From the NCBI GenBank assembly GCA_019638495.1, contig JAHBTQ010000006.1, positions 1-64,000 of the forward strand: 64,000 bases of DNA, written 5' to 3'. The stretch's first letter is position 1. Each line of letters opens with the position of its first letter. The stretch comes from Taibaiella sp. (GTDB lineage: Bacteria > Bacteroidota > Bacteroidia > Chitinophagales > Chitinophagaceae). The notes under the pieces are model-generated. The model searched no databases. It saw only the letters and a list, made by a program, of their open reading frames with translations, and was not told the DNA's origin. This document shows positions 34,558-42,726 of the stretch, piece after piece. Position numbers and translations under genes: made by a program.

Positions 34558-35133
34558 ATGTTATTCCTCGCATTTGCCGCCGGCATGTATGGCTACCTCT
34601 TCCCGGGCAACATCAATACGTTGATGATGCACCTGTATGCCCGAAAGAAAATCGCAACACTGGCCGCAATAGTGCTGCTTGCACTTGTTTTCGAGTACCT
34701 CTATTGCGTTTTAGCAATCGGCTTCTACCGCGCTATTGATGGCAGCTTCCTTAGCCTGAAGGCATTAGGCATAGCGGGCTGTATACTCAGTTTTGTGTGG
34801 GGTGCATGGATACTACTGGAAAAGAGCAAGCCGCTCAAATCAACCAATAAGCCAATTATGACGCGGGGAATCATAAGTATCATCATACATCCCCAGCAGA
34901 TACCCTTCTGGCTATATATTTATGCACTCTCACGTGCGCTGGGGCATATAGCCTCTATAACCACCTTTGCCATATTCGATACCCTGGGCAGCCTTGCCGC
35001 CTACTTGCTTTATATTTTCGGGGGCACCTACCTGCTGCGCGTGTACAACGTCAATGAGGTACTACTTCAAAAGATAGTGGGGCTGGTGTATATCGCGTCA
35101 GGCCTGGTTTTCCTTGCCGCGGGTTTCGCTTAA
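34558..35133 (+). CDS. Multi-pass membrane protein, LysE/RhtB-like (191 aa)
   Basis: About six hydrophobic helices: an N-terminal GMYGYLFPGNINTLMMHLYA, two central ones, IIIHPQQIPFWLYIYALSR in the middle, and two at the C-terminus. The PGN/HPQ motifs resemble the LysE superfamily of amino-acid and metabolite exporters, but the match is from memory of the fold rather than a clear signature. It starts one base after the ATP-grasp stop (tagcATG) and ends at a terminator, so it closes the DinB-NRDE-ATP-grasp set. Export of the cassette's product is a reasonable inference. Confidence 0.65.
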   Translation: MLFLAFAAGMYGYLFPGNINTLMMHLYARKKIATLAAIVLLALVFEYLYCVLAIGFYRAIDGSFLSLKALGIAGCILSFVWGAWILLEKSKPLKSTNKPIMTRGIISIIIHPQQIPFWLYIYALSRALGHIASITTFAIFDTLGSLAAYLLYIFGGTYLLRVYNVNEVLLQKIVGLVYIASGLVFLAAGFA

Positions 35134-35151
35134 AACGACATTAGAAAGCAC

Positions 35152-35181
35152 AAAAAAGCCACCCAAAACGGGTGGCTTTTT
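35152..35181. terminator. Bidirectional terminator between the LysE-like gene and tRNA-Glu
   Basis: GCCACCC (35158-35164) pairs with GGGTGGC (35170-35176) around an AAAAC loop. It is flanked by six A on the left and five T on the right, so it ends transcription from both strands: the four-gene operon on plus and tRNA-Glu on minus. Confidence 0.93.
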
Positions 35182-35182
35182 G

Positions 35183-35254
35183 TAGCACGTACGGGAATCG
35201 AACCCGTCATTCCTCCGTGAAAGGGAGGCGTCTTAGCCGATTGACCAACGCGCC
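35183..35254 (-). tRNA. tRNA-Glu (anticodon TTC)
   Basis: 72-nt cloverleaf. The 7-bp acceptor stem is GGCGCGT/ACGTGCT (two G-U pairs), with a D stem GTC/GAC. The anticodon stem CCTCC/GGAGG encloses the loop CTTTCAC (anticodon TTC). The T arm is ACGGG TTCGATT CCCGT and the discriminator is A. CCA is not encoded. The 3' end lies 1-2 bases from the shared terminator. Confidence 0.95.
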
Positions 35255-35319
35255 ATCTTTGGAATCGGAGTGCAAATATACGACTCTTTTTCGTCCTCCA
35301 AAATTTTCGTGCAAAAAAT

Positions 35320-36096
35320 TTATGCGACCTCAGTTTCGAGCATAGCGCTCACAATACCAATGAATTCCTCTGCTTTCAATGAAGCACCACCAATGAGACC
35401 GCCATCCACGTCTGCACATGCAAATAACTCGGCCGCATTCGATGGTTTACAGCTACCACCATAGAGTATGGAGATGCCATCTGCAACCTCAGCGCCGAAC
35501 TGTGAAGTGAGCACGCTGCGGATATGAGCATGCATATCCTGCGCCTGTTGTGCAGAAGCTGTACGGCCGGTTCCGATAGCCCAAATGGGTTCATAGGCAA
35601 TCACCACATTCTTGAAATGCTCTTCACCCAGGTGAAACAGCCCCTCGCGTAGCTGGGTCTCTACCCATGCATTTTCGGTTCCGGCATCGCGCACCTCCAG
35701 CGACTCACCGCAACAGAATATCACTTTCATGCCGTTGGCAAGGACCTGGTTCACTTTCTTTGCCAGCATCTCATTGTCTTCGCCGAAGTACTGCCTCCTT
35801 TCAGAGTGCCCTATGATCACATACTGTACTTCAGCGCTACTAAGCATGGAAGCAGAAACCTCTCCCGTGTATGCACCGGACGCTTCCTGGTGACAGTTCT
35901 GCGCACCGAGATAAACATGATCCATTGTGGCAAGCTGTGTAGCTGCCTGGCCAATGTGAACAAATGGCGGGGCCACTACTACCAACCTGTGCTCGCTAAG
36001 CTCGGGCATGCCATTGTATAGGTCATTTATTAACTCAGCGCCTTCAGAAAGGTTTAAGTTCATTTTCCAGTTGGCTGCAACAATTTTCTTACGCAT
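35320..36096 (-). CDS. tpiA: Triosephosphate isomerase (258 aa)
   Basis: Glycolytic TIM-barrel enzyme interconverting DHAP and glyceraldehyde 3-phosphate. The substrate lysine is Lys11 (AANWKMN). The electrophile His97 is in IIGHSERRQYFGE and the catalytic base Glu169 in VIAYEPIWAIGTG, with the phosphate-gripping loop 6 right after it. The C-terminal ILYGGSCKPSNA and DVDGGLIGGASLK complete the phosphate site. Length is normal. It is transcribed toward tRNA-Glu and separated from the upstream gene by a terminator. Confidence 0.97.
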   Translation of the reverse strand: MRKKIVAANWKMNLNLSEGAELINDLYNGMPELSEHRLVVVAPPFVHIGQAATQLATMDHVYLGAQNCHQEASGAYTGEVSASMLSSAEVQYVIIGHSERRQYFGEDNEMLAKKVNQVLANGMKVIFCCGESLEVRDAGTENAWVETQLREGLFHLGEEHFKNVVIAYEPIWAIGTGRTASAQQAQDMHAHIRSVLTSQFGAEVADGISILYGGSCKPSNAAELFACADVDGGLIGGASLKAEEFIGIVSAMLETEVA

Positions 36097-36124
36097 ACTT
36101 GATGATAATTATTCTATGTCTAAC

Positions 36125-36158
36125 AAAAAATGTCCGCAAAGGTAGGCTTTTGCGGACA
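36125..36158 (-). terminator. Rho-independent terminator of the 36190-36630 gene
   Basis: TGTCCGCAAA (36131-36140) pairs with TTTGCGGACA (36149-36158). On the minus strand the stem is followed by six T. It lies between the small secreted protein and tpiA. Confidence 0.88.
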
Positions 36159-36189
36159 TATCAATTATTCAGTTCTTTCTACCAATGCT

Positions 36190-36630
36190 CTACTTTGTGC
36201 ATATCTTCTTGAATGTAGCCTCAACCAGGCTCCCTTTGGGTAATACTTTCCACTGCGCATCATCTTCGTCATATTCTATTTTATCAAGCACCTTCCCTCC
36301 CATTTCATAATAAGTAACCTCCATCACACGATACTTTTTCGCATAGCAGCTATATTGCACTTTTCTACGATAATAACCGAGCTTGTCCAGCTTTCCCTTA
36401 TCGATATCTTTGTCAGCATTCATTTTGGCCTGGTGCCGAAAGTCAGCAAGCTTCCCGTCTGCCGGTTTCAAACGATCGAAAACTACTTTACTCTTTGTGG
36501 TCATGTTAGACGTCACAGACATAATGTATAGTTCCTCTACCCCGTCTGCCGAAGTACCCAGGTAATAGTTCTGGGCAAATGTCAAAAAGGAAATGAGAAG
36601 GAACACATTTACCAAAATTAATTTCTTCAT
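36190..36630 (-). CDS. Small secreted protein, unrecognised (146 aa)
   Basis: Signal peptide MKKLILVNVFLLISFLTFAQ, then a beta-rich, lysine-rich domain (YYLGTSADGVEELYIMSVTS, KVQYSCYAKKYRVMEVTYYE). It resembles the many short periplasmic or surface proteins of Bacteroidota that respond to nutrient state, but no family can be named. ATG 36630 was chosen over an upstream in-frame codon, because it begins the signal peptide and because a TATGTTTG box lies 19 bp upstream (36650-36657, minus strand). Its terminator is seen at 36125-36158. Confidence 0.8.
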   Translation of the reverse strand: MKKLILVNVFLLISFLTFAQNYYLGTSADGVEELYIMSVTSNMTTKSKVVFDRLKPADGKLADFRHQAKMNADKDIDKGKLDKLGYYRRKVQYSCYAKKYRVMEVTYYEMGGKVLDKIEYDEDDAQWKVLPKGSLVEATFKKICTK

Positions 36631-36649
36631 GATGGCTCTTTTTGCACAA

Positions 36650-36657
36650 CAAACATA
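36650..36657 (-). promoter_or_regulatory. -7 box (TATGTTTG) of the small secreted protein gene
   Basis: Minus-strand TAnnTTTG match ending 19 bp upstream of the ATG at 36630. A -33 element is not clear. Confidence 0.5.
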
Positions 36658-36774
36658 CAAAATCAGAATTTCAGGCACAAGTGATGCAGCCTGCACAATA
36701 ATAAACCGATAACATTTACCCCCTTGCAGTTAACGCTGTAGTAGAGTAGGTTTGAGTACTCGACATTCTGATAT

Positions 36775-37377
36775 ATGAAGACGGAACTTAACGACTTTGA
36801 AAAGGCACTGTTGGATAGGATAATCCCAACACAAACGTTCAGTGATACCAAGGGTGTGCAAATAGCTCTCCGAAACTTTATAGGCGATGACAAAGAGAAA
36901 ATAATGGCTGAGCAGGCGCTGGACGAGCGGGCTTTCCGCTCTTTACAAAGCCAGAGTGTCAAGAACATTATTCAGTATCTTATTGATTACGAGTTCTTTG
37001 GCGTTCGCGAAGGTGGTGTTAATTTCCTTACAGAAAAAGGCAAGATCCTGCGCCGGCAAGGCTCGCTTGAAAAATATGCCAACTGGCAAAAGGAAACCAG
37101 GGCAAAAAATAAGGTCGTTATTCATACGATAGAAACCCGTGGCTACCTTGACCAGGATGAGATAGTAAGAAACAGACGTGCCCTGATTTATAAGAGAATC
37201 AGGAAGTTCGTGGTTTACCCCATCTTGCTCCTGATACTCCTGGTTTTCCTGATAGCAGGCGCACACAAGTATAAATTGGACGACAATGTGCCGTTTATTA
37301 AGAAAATGTTCAATGACGAACCACAAAAAGAGCAGCCGGTAAAGGGGAAAAAGAAATCGCACAAGGTAAAACACTGA
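36775..37377 (+). CDS. Tail-anchored hypothetical protein (200 aa)
   Basis: Not recognised. The first 140 residues are soluble and helix-rich, with a winged-helix-like feel (SVKNIIQYLIDYEFFGVREGGVNFLTEKGKILRRQGSL: helix, turn, beta-like GGVNFLT). One hydrophobic helix follows (YPILLLILLVFLIAGAHKY, about 150-168) and then a short Lys-rich tail. This suggests a cytoplasmic domain anchored near the C-terminus. It stands alone, with the next gene 154 bp away. Confidence 0.65.
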   Translation: MKTELNDFEKALLDRIIPTQTFSDTKGVQIALRNFIGDDKEKIMAEQALDERAFRSLQSQSVKNIIQYLIDYEFFGVREGGVNFLTEKGKILRRQGSLEKYANWQKETRAKNKVVIHTIETRGYLDQDEIVRNRRALIYKRIRKFVVYPILLLILLVFLIAGAHKYKLDDNVPFIKKMFNDEPQKEQPVKGKKKSHKVKH

Positions 37378-37531
37378 CGCTTCGGCACGCATATTGGCAG
37401 GGTTGTCGCAGGTATAAACTGGAATACGCATGCCTTGCATATTAGCAAGTTGCAAACTATGATGTAACTATGTACAAGGAAAAAGTTGTAGATTTACAGC
37501 GTTTACTAATTACATTGCAACAATCATCAAT

Positions 37532-37726
37532 ATGACCACCAGGAAGACTTTACTTTTTTTAAGTACTATCACCGTGCTGATCATTGTATGTAGCAGCTGC
37601 GCACCAAAGCGCAGATGGTGGTCTGTATATAAAGACAAGAACGACGAAACTAAAGTGGAGCACTACAACGAGTATAAGCGCCGCTGGTACAAAAAGAATT
37701 ACAACAACGGGCAAATCTGGAAATAG
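37532..37726 (+). CDS. Small lipoprotein (64 aa)
   Basis: A 22-residue signal ends at a lipobox (IVCSSC, Cys23). The mature part of about 42 residues is very basic and aromatic (KRRWWSVYKDKNDETKVEHY, then YKRRWYKKNY). No family recognised. The density of Trp, Tyr, Arg and Lys suggests interaction with anionic polymer or membrane. It lies 14 bp before the next secreted protein and is probably cotranscribed. Confidence 0.6.
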   Translation: MTTRKTLLFLSTITVLIIVCSSCAPKRRWWSVYKDKNDETKVEHYNEYKRRWYKKNYNNGQIWK

Positions 37727-37740
37727 CCAATCGTTGAATA

Positions 37741-38280
37741 ATGCAGAGCCTGTTGCGTAATATTCTGTTTGCACTTTTACTTTTTCCGCTTTTTTCTGCA
37801 GCGCAACAGCGCGAAGACAATGACGGGCTGGAATCAGATCCCGAAATGGTGACATCGTGGACGGCACTCGTGCGCCCCACGTTTTCTAATCCGCTTACGG
37901 CCTATTACCGATTTGTAGATGATGCCGGCAAATACATCTTTGAGCTAAAAGCATCGGCCGGTGGCGTGCCATTCATCGTGACTCAAGGGGCTAAACTGGA
38001 ACTAGCCTTAGAGAATGGCAACACTGTAACGCTTTATAATAAGAAGTGGCAACGGGCGTGTGCGGGTTGCGGATCAAAAGGTCCTATTGCCGATATACCG
38101 GGAGTGAACCTGCAGTTTGACTTGGATAAAGAAGACATTGATGCGTTGGCCGGCAGCTACCTGGGGCACATTGGCCTGCACCTAACCGATAATGTGTTGG
38201 GAGGCCGCCCTACCCTGCGACGCACAGAGACCTTCCGTGAACAGGCCGACCATTTTCTATATTGCGTTGAGCACAGGTAA
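37741..38280 (+). CDS. Secreted protein of unknown function (179 aa)
   Basis: Signal peptide ends SAAQ (about residue 21). The mature part is beta-rich, with ALENGNTVTLYNKKWQRACAGC in the middle. A Cys pair (CAGC) could form a disulfide or bind metal. No named family. It follows the small lipoprotein in the same direction, and its stop codon abuts that of the converging membrane gene (38280/38281) with no terminator between. Confidence 0.65.
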   Translation: MQSLLRNILFALLLFPLFSAAQQREDNDGLESDPEMVTSWTALVRPTFSNPLTAYYRFVDDAGKYIFELKASAGGVPFIVTQGAKLELALENGNTVTLYNKKWQRACAGCGSKGPIADIPGVNLQFDLDKEDIDALAGSYLGHIGLHLTDNVLGGRPTLRRTETFREQADHFLYCVEHR

Positions 38281-39879
38281 TTATTTACCCGGTAGCCTGT
38301 AGAGGACATAACCTGTCCCGGCATCTTCCAGTACCTTTTCGAATGTCACATCATGAGCCACCTCGCTGACGTTTTCAAAAAACAATTCATCAAAACCCGG
38401 ATTCTTTCTTTTACCCCTGCCCTGCAAGTAGTAAGTCACGTGCCTGTTCTGAGCATCGGCCAGCAGACGTTTGGTATTCTGAGCGCGTACTGAGTCAGCC
38501 GCTTTCACTCCATCTGTCGATTGTAACGAAACGACAAAAAACTGATTGGATGAGAAATAGCAGATCTTAGATAAGTAGCGCGGATGCAGGTCTGACACAA
38601 TTGATGAATTGGAAATCCCCGCTTGAATTAACCTGTTCGCAAACAGATATTCATTGCGCCCCTCATCATACAATTTGAACATCTGCATTGCAGGAAAAAC
38701 AAGCAAAGACAGCGACAAGAGTATTTGAAAAAGCCTTGCCCGTTTCGTGCGTTCCGTAAGCGGCAACAGTGCAATAATGTAGATCGGCAAGGCACTCCAC
38801 AGGTACCGTGACTCTATATGTACCAGCAAGTACCCCACAGGCAGCAGCGAAACGAACAAGTAACCAAGCTGCTCCTGTACACTAAGCGGTCCGAATCGTT
38901 TTTGAAATAAGAGTCGCACAACAACATATCCTGCCAATAAAGGAAATATTATCGACATTTCAGCCAGGCACCATAGGTACATCAAAGATGTATAGCCAAT
39001 TCGCAATATCTGCCTTAAGAACAAATGAGAAGAGTCCAGGAAACCTGATAAATGGCCCGAGGCAAACCATGGATCTTCCCAATTGTATACGCTATTATCA
39101 TAGACAGGAGGCAGGAGAATATCAATCGAATCATTCCAGGTAGGATGCCCCACCAGGTACCACGACATATTCAGCGCTCCGGCTGTCGACGTGGTCCATA
39201 TATGATATTTCTCGTGCAGCGCATATATCCACGGAAAAGCGACAATAGCCATTACTATTGCTGATACGCTAAACCGGACCAGCCACCTCCCGCGTGCCCG
39301 GTCGCCGAGTAACCAGGACGACACGAAGAAAAACAGTAGCAGAAACTGAAACGAGTATGCTTTTGCGAAATAAGCCAGTCCACCCAGGGTGCCGGCTAAC
39401 AACCAATGGCCCGCATGCCGCTCGTATCCCGGACGAAGCATGAGTGCGAGTATCAACGAAAGGAAGAAGCATTGCCACAGATCGTCGAACGACTGCCAGT
39501 ATACAGCAAATACAAGGAAAAGGGCAATAGTGGGCATAAAAAGCCACTGTTGCTGACGATTCGCAGAAAACCTTGCCAATAGCAAGCCTGAGCCAAACAA
39601 AAACCCTACAGCCCCGATCGTATTGATGATGCACCCTGCAGGAACAGGAGCAAACCCCAGACGAATGAGCGATGCGGTGAGCCAGCAAGCCCATGGACTC
39701 CACAAGCCGTTTACAGCTCGGGAAAAATCCCCATTGGCATAGCGCGATGAAATAGTCAGATACGAAGTCCCGTCAGGGTCTACATAGTAGCGATAGTGTG
39801 GAAATGCGATCAGCACCAGCGCGCACAACAACAATGCTGAAACCAGAAAGGGAGCATATCGGGAAATGTACTGCCGCAT
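38281..39879 (-). CDS. Multi-pass glycosyltransferase-like membrane protein (532 aa)
   Basis: About ten to twelve hydrophobic helices. The first extramembrane loop holds HYRYYVDPDGTSYLTISSRYANGDF, with an acidic DPD close to helix 1. That arrangement is typical of GT-C fold enzymes using polyprenyl-phosphate sugars (PMT/ArnT/GT39-like or DUF2029-type). A soluble C-terminal domain of about 130 residues follows (DLHPRYLSKICYFSSNQFFV). Specificity cannot be told. I start at ATG 39879; a TTG two codons earlier is an alternative. prmC lies immediately upstream on the same strand (13 bp), so the two are likely cotranscribed. Confidence 0.72.
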   Translation of the reverse strand: MRQYISRYAPFLVSALLLCALVLIAFPHYRYYVDPDGTSYLTISSRYANGDFSRAVNGLWSPWACWLTASLIRLGFAPVPAGCIINTIGAVGFLFGSGLLLARFSANRQQQWLFMPTIALFLVFAVYWQSFDDLWQCFFLSLILALMLRPGYERHAGHWLLAGTLGGLAYFAKAYSFQFLLLFFFVSSWLLGDRARGRWLVRFSVSAIVMAIVAFPWIYALHEKYHIWTTSTAGALNMSWYLVGHPTWNDSIDILLPPVYDNSVYNWEDPWFASGHLSGFLDSSHLFLRQILRIGYTSLMYLWCLAEMSIIFPLLAGYVVVRLLFQKRFGPLSVQEQLGYLFVSLLPVGYLLVHIESRYLWSALPIYIIALLPLTERTKRARLFQILLSLSLLVFPAMQMFKLYDEGRNEYLFANRLIQAGISNSSIVSDLHPRYLSKICYFSSNQFFVVSLQSTDGVKAADSVRAQNTKRLLADAQNRHVTYYLQGRGKRKNPGFDELFFENVSEVAHDVTFEKVLEDAGTGYVLYRLPGK

Positions 39880-39891
39880 AACCAAAAGTAA

Positions 39892-40800
39892 TTAAAAGCG
39901 GGCGCAGAGCATCCGTGGATTATCATTCAGGTCATTTCGCAATTCTACGTTACTGTAACACAGGTCGCGGAAAACTGCCGCCGTTTCATGAGCGTGTCCG
40001 GCATCAAGCTCGCAATAAATGGCCCCTCCCTGCTTAAGGTGCTCCTTACCAAAGATAGCGATGGCACGATAAAATACGAGAGGATCACTATCGGGAACGA
40101 ACAAGGCAAGCGCGGGCTCATGAGCGCGCACATTCACATGCAGGCGATCAGCTTCTGTCTGCGGAATGTAAGGGGGATTAGAGACTATAATGTCGTGCAT
40201 ACCCAACCACGACCTTGCCTCAGGATCGAGAAAATCGACATGAACAAATTCAACATGCCGCCCAAGCACTTCAGCATTGTGCATGGCAACTTCCAATGCA
40301 TCCGCACTCACGTCACATGATGTAACCCTTGGGTTGTTGAGCATTTTGCTCAGCGCAATGGGTATACAACCTGAGCCCGAGCCAATGTCCAGCACCTCAG
40401 GCGACGGCACAGTCCCCCAGTCGTTGATGATCCATTGCACTAACTCCTCCGTCTCTGGCCTGGGTATAAGTACATGTTCATTTACAGCATATAACTCTCC
40501 CATAAACCAGGCCTCGCCCGTCACGTATTGAAGAGGCGTTCCGGCAAACAATTGTTGAGCCACATCAACGAATCGCAATTCCTGCTCCTCAGTGAATGAC
40601 CGTTTTTTTTCTACTAGCCGGTCCAGTTTACCCATGCCGGTAATGTGCTCCATAGCCCCGTGAGCAATTGCAGCAGCCTCTCGTTCATCGTACAATGTAC
40701 CGAGGCCTTCCTTGAGGTCATAGAATGCACTCCCTATCGTATGCATACCGTAAAGATATGCGTGTGCAGTCAATCGCCGCAAATTCTCCGCGTTTGACAT
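39892..40800 (-). CDS. prmC: Release factor N5-glutamine methyltransferase (302 aa)
   Basis: SAM-dependent enzyme that methylates the GGQ glutamine of RF1 and RF2. The helical N-terminal domain ends with FAGTPLQYVTGEAWFMG. The Rossmann part has EVLDIGSGSGCIPIAL (SAM motif I) and the active-site NPPY at 208-211 (IIVSNPPYIPQ). The length of about 300 residues is a little above E. coli (277). It diverges from TerC with 50 bp between starts. Confidence 0.95.
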   Translation of the reverse strand: MSNAENLRRLTAHAYLYGMHTIGSAFYDLKEGLGTLYDEREAAAIAHGAMEHITGMGKLDRLVEKKRSFTEEQELRFVDVAQQLFAGTPLQYVTGEAWFMGELYAVNEHVLIPRPETEELVQWIINDWGTVPSPEVLDIGSGSGCIPIALSKMLNNPRVTSCDVSADALEVAMHNAEVLGRHVEFVHVDFLDPEARSWLGMHDIIVSNPPYIPQTEADRLHVNVRAHEPALALFVPDSDPLVFYRAIAIFGKEHLKQGGAIYCELDAGHAHETAAVFRDLCYSNVELRNDLNDNPRMLCARF

Positions 40801-40812
40801 TTGGTTCTTACG

Positions 40813-40820
40813 TATGTTTG
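40813..40820 (+). promoter_or_regulatory. -7 box (TATGTTTG) of the terC gene
   Basis: TAnnTTTG match in the prmC-terC divergent gap, 30 bp before ATG 40851. A TTTG at 40793-40796 is 16 bp upstream, a shorter spacer than usual. Confidence 0.5.
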
Positions 40821-40850
40821 TACGCTTTTTAATAAGACATCTTTTCTTAC

Positions 40851-41600
40851 ATGAATTGGCTTACTGATCCGGAGATCTGGATTTCGCTCATCACCCTGAC
40901 TGTGATGGAGATAGTACTGGGAATAGACAACATAGTTTTCATTTCTATATTGACGGGTAAACTGCCCGAGGACCAACAGGATAAGGCACGCAAAACCGGT
41001 ATAGGTCTGGCAATGATTACCCGGATACTGCTGCTACTTTCCATAAACTGGGTGATGAGGCTAAAGGGGTCATTATTTAACATCGCTACGATGCTGGGAT
41101 TGCAAAACCAGACCCTCGTGGAGAAGTTGGATATATCCGGCCGCGACCTTATTCTAATTATAGGCGGCCTGTTCCTGATCTACAAGAGCACATCCGAGAT
41201 ACATGAAAAGCTGGAAGGTGACGAACACGATGAGAAAAACACGAAAGCGCAATCATTTGCGAATGTGATCACGCAAATACTTATACTGGACATCGTGTTT
41301 TCTCTCGACTCCGTTATCACTGCCGTGGGTATGGCAAACCATGTAGGCGTAATGATAGCCGCGGTAGTGTGCGCTGTGGGAATAATGATGTTTGCGTCGG
41401 GCGGAGTGAGCCGATTCGTTAACAATCACCCTACGGTAAAAATGCTGGCATTGTCATTCTTGCTTCTCATTGGCGTCTCCCTGATAGCGGAAGGTTTTGA
41501 ACATGGCATACCAAAAGGCTATATCTACTTCGCCATGGCATTCTCCATACTGGTAGAAATGCTGAACCTGCGCGCAAAGAAGGCTACGAAGAAGCACTAG
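40851..41600 (+). CDS. TerC-family membrane protein (249 aa)
   Basis: Seven or so membrane helices with acidic residues inside them, as in TerC/Alx/YkoY proteins. Landmarks are VMEIVLGIDNIVFISILTGKLP near the start, the cytosolic loop with EKLEGDEHDEKN, and ILDIVFSLDSVITAVGMANHVG in the second half. Family members export manganese or support exoenzyme metalation; TerC itself belongs to the tellurite-resistance gene set. It lies 1.2 kb before a TerY-P-type triad. The short YHS lipoprotein between them is on the other strand. Confidence 0.9.
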   Translation: MNWLTDPEIWISLITLTVMEIVLGIDNIVFISILTGKLPEDQQDKARKTGIGLAMITRILLLLSINWVMRLKGSLFNIATMLGLQNQTLVEKLDISGRDLILIIGGLFLIYKSTSEIHEKLEGDEHDEKNTKAQSFANVITQILILDIVFSLDSVITAVGMANHVGVMIAAVVCAVGIMMFASGGVSRFVNNHPTVKMLALSFLLLIGVSLIAEGFEHGIPKGYIYFAMAFSILVEMLNLRAKKATKKH

Positions 41601-41610
41601 GCACTCACTG

Positions 41611-41904
41611 TTAGTGACCAGCCGCTATGTACTTGTCCGGATGCGCGACAAACGCATTTTTGCAGCCTTCGCTACAGAACCTAACCGTATCTCCGTTGTA
41701 CACCGTCTTTTCAGTCCACTCGTTATCCCACTCCATTTCACAAACAGGATCCATCTTGGCACCGGGGGTATACTTTGGGGCATCACCGGCCATATCATTT
41801 TCAGCTGCGGCAGGGGCTACAACTGAGGTTGATTCTGCAGCGCCGTTGCCACAAGATGAGATTACAAGAGATGTGCACAGAAGGCCCAGGATAATAATGC
41901 GCAT
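41611..41904 (-). CDS. YHS-domain lipoprotein (97 aa)
   Basis: Lipoprotein signal ending at VISSCGNG (Cys18), then a flexible Ala-rich spacer and a compact YHS/TRASH-like domain. That domain runs from MDPVCEMEWDNEW through VRFCSEGCKNAFVAHPDKY, with three Cys placed to bind metal, probably copper or another soft ion. YHS domains of this form are common near copper ATPases, but none is here. It converges on terC with 10 bp between stops. A TATCTTTG box lies 26 bp upstream on the minus strand. Confidence 0.85.
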   Translation of the reverse strand: MRIIILGLLCTSLVISSCGNGAAESTSVVAPAAAENDMAGDAPKYTPGAKMDPVCEMEWDNEWTEKTVYNGDTVRFCSEGCKNAFVAHPDKYIAAGH

Positions 41905-41930
41905 ATGGTTTGTAGATTTTTTACTTCAAG

Positions 41931-41959
41931 CAAAGATACCAAACCCTGCCGAGTACAAA
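41931..41959 (-). promoter_or_regulatory. Promoter of the YHS lipoprotein gene
   Basis: On the minus strand TTTG (41956-41959) and TATCTTTG (41931-41938) are 17 bp apart. The box ends 26 bp before the ATG at 41904. The box is perfect and the spacer slightly short. Confidence 0.55.
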
Positions 41960-42040
41960 AATGCGTGTACCAACCGTTTGTTTCACAGTATTTTAGGAAA
42001 GCGCCCGGCGCGTACAAACCCTAAACAGCCGCAAAAATTT

Positions 42041-42048
42041 TATCTTTG
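42041..42048 (+). promoter_or_regulatory. -7 box (TATCTTTG) of the VWA-PP2C-kinase operon
   Basis: Perfect box ending only 3 bp before ATG 42052, predicting a leaderless transcript for the triad. No good -33 TTTG at 19-21 bp. Confidence 0.55.
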
Positions 42049-42051
42049 GAT

Positions 42052-42726
42052 ATGGATGAATACATTTCATTTGAACAGATACCATTTGGCAGTGACAACT
42101 TCGCAGACAACCCGGAGCCACGCTGCCCGTGTGTGCTGCTGCTAGACACGTCAGGGTCTATGGCGGGCATGCCCATAGCACAGTTGAACGATGGTGTGCG
42201 CACATTTCGCCAGGAACTTCTGCAAGACCCACTAGCTACAAAGCGGGTGGAAGTGGCAGTAGTAACCTTTGGACCGGTATCGATAGAAACCGACTTCCAC
42301 ACTGTACCCAACTTCCACCCACGTGAACTGGAGACTACCGGCGACACTCCAATGGGAGAAGCCATAATGACCGGCATAAACCTGGTGAATCGCCGCAAGA
42401 AAGAATACAAAGAAAATGGCATAGCGTACTACAAGCCGTGGATCATATTGATAACCGATGGCGCGCCTACTGACGAATGGACAAGCGCCGCTGCAGCAGT
42501 GCGAAAAGGAGAAGACGCAAAGTCATTCGCCTTCTTCGCCATTGGCGTAGAAAGCGCTAATATGGAAATACTCAAACAGATATCCGTAAGGTCTCCACTG
42601 AAACTGAAGGGGCTGATGTTCAGAGAGTTTTTCATTTGGCTGTCGGCATCCATGAAAATGGTATCGGCAAAAACGCCCGGCAGCGCCATCAACCTGTTAC
42701 CTCCCAGCGGCTGGTCTGAGCTATGA
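42052..42726 (+). CDS. TerY/YegL-like von Willebrand A-domain protein (224 aa)
   Basis: Single VWA domain with an intact metal-ion-dependent adhesion site: DTSGSM at 32-37, the Thr in ETTGDTPMGEA and the Asp in LITDGAPTDEW. E. coli YegL (219 aa) and TerY are the closest named relatives. In the TerY-P triad such a protein is thought to act as a scaffold for the kinase and phosphatase encoded next to it, or for their substrate. It overlaps the PP2C gene by ATGA. A TTG two codons earlier falls inside the promoter box and is rejected as start. Confidence 0.9.
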   Translation: MDEYISFEQIPFGSDNFADNPEPRCPCVLLLDTSGSMAGMPIAQLNDGVRTFRQELLQDPLATKRVEVAVVTFGPVSIETDFHTVPNFHPRELETTGDTPMGEAIMTGINLVNRRKKEYKENGIAYYKPWIILITDGAPTDEWTSAAAAVRKGEDAKSFAFFAIGVESANMEILKQISVRSPLKLKGLMFREFFIWLSASMKMVSAKTPGSAINLLPPSGWSEL

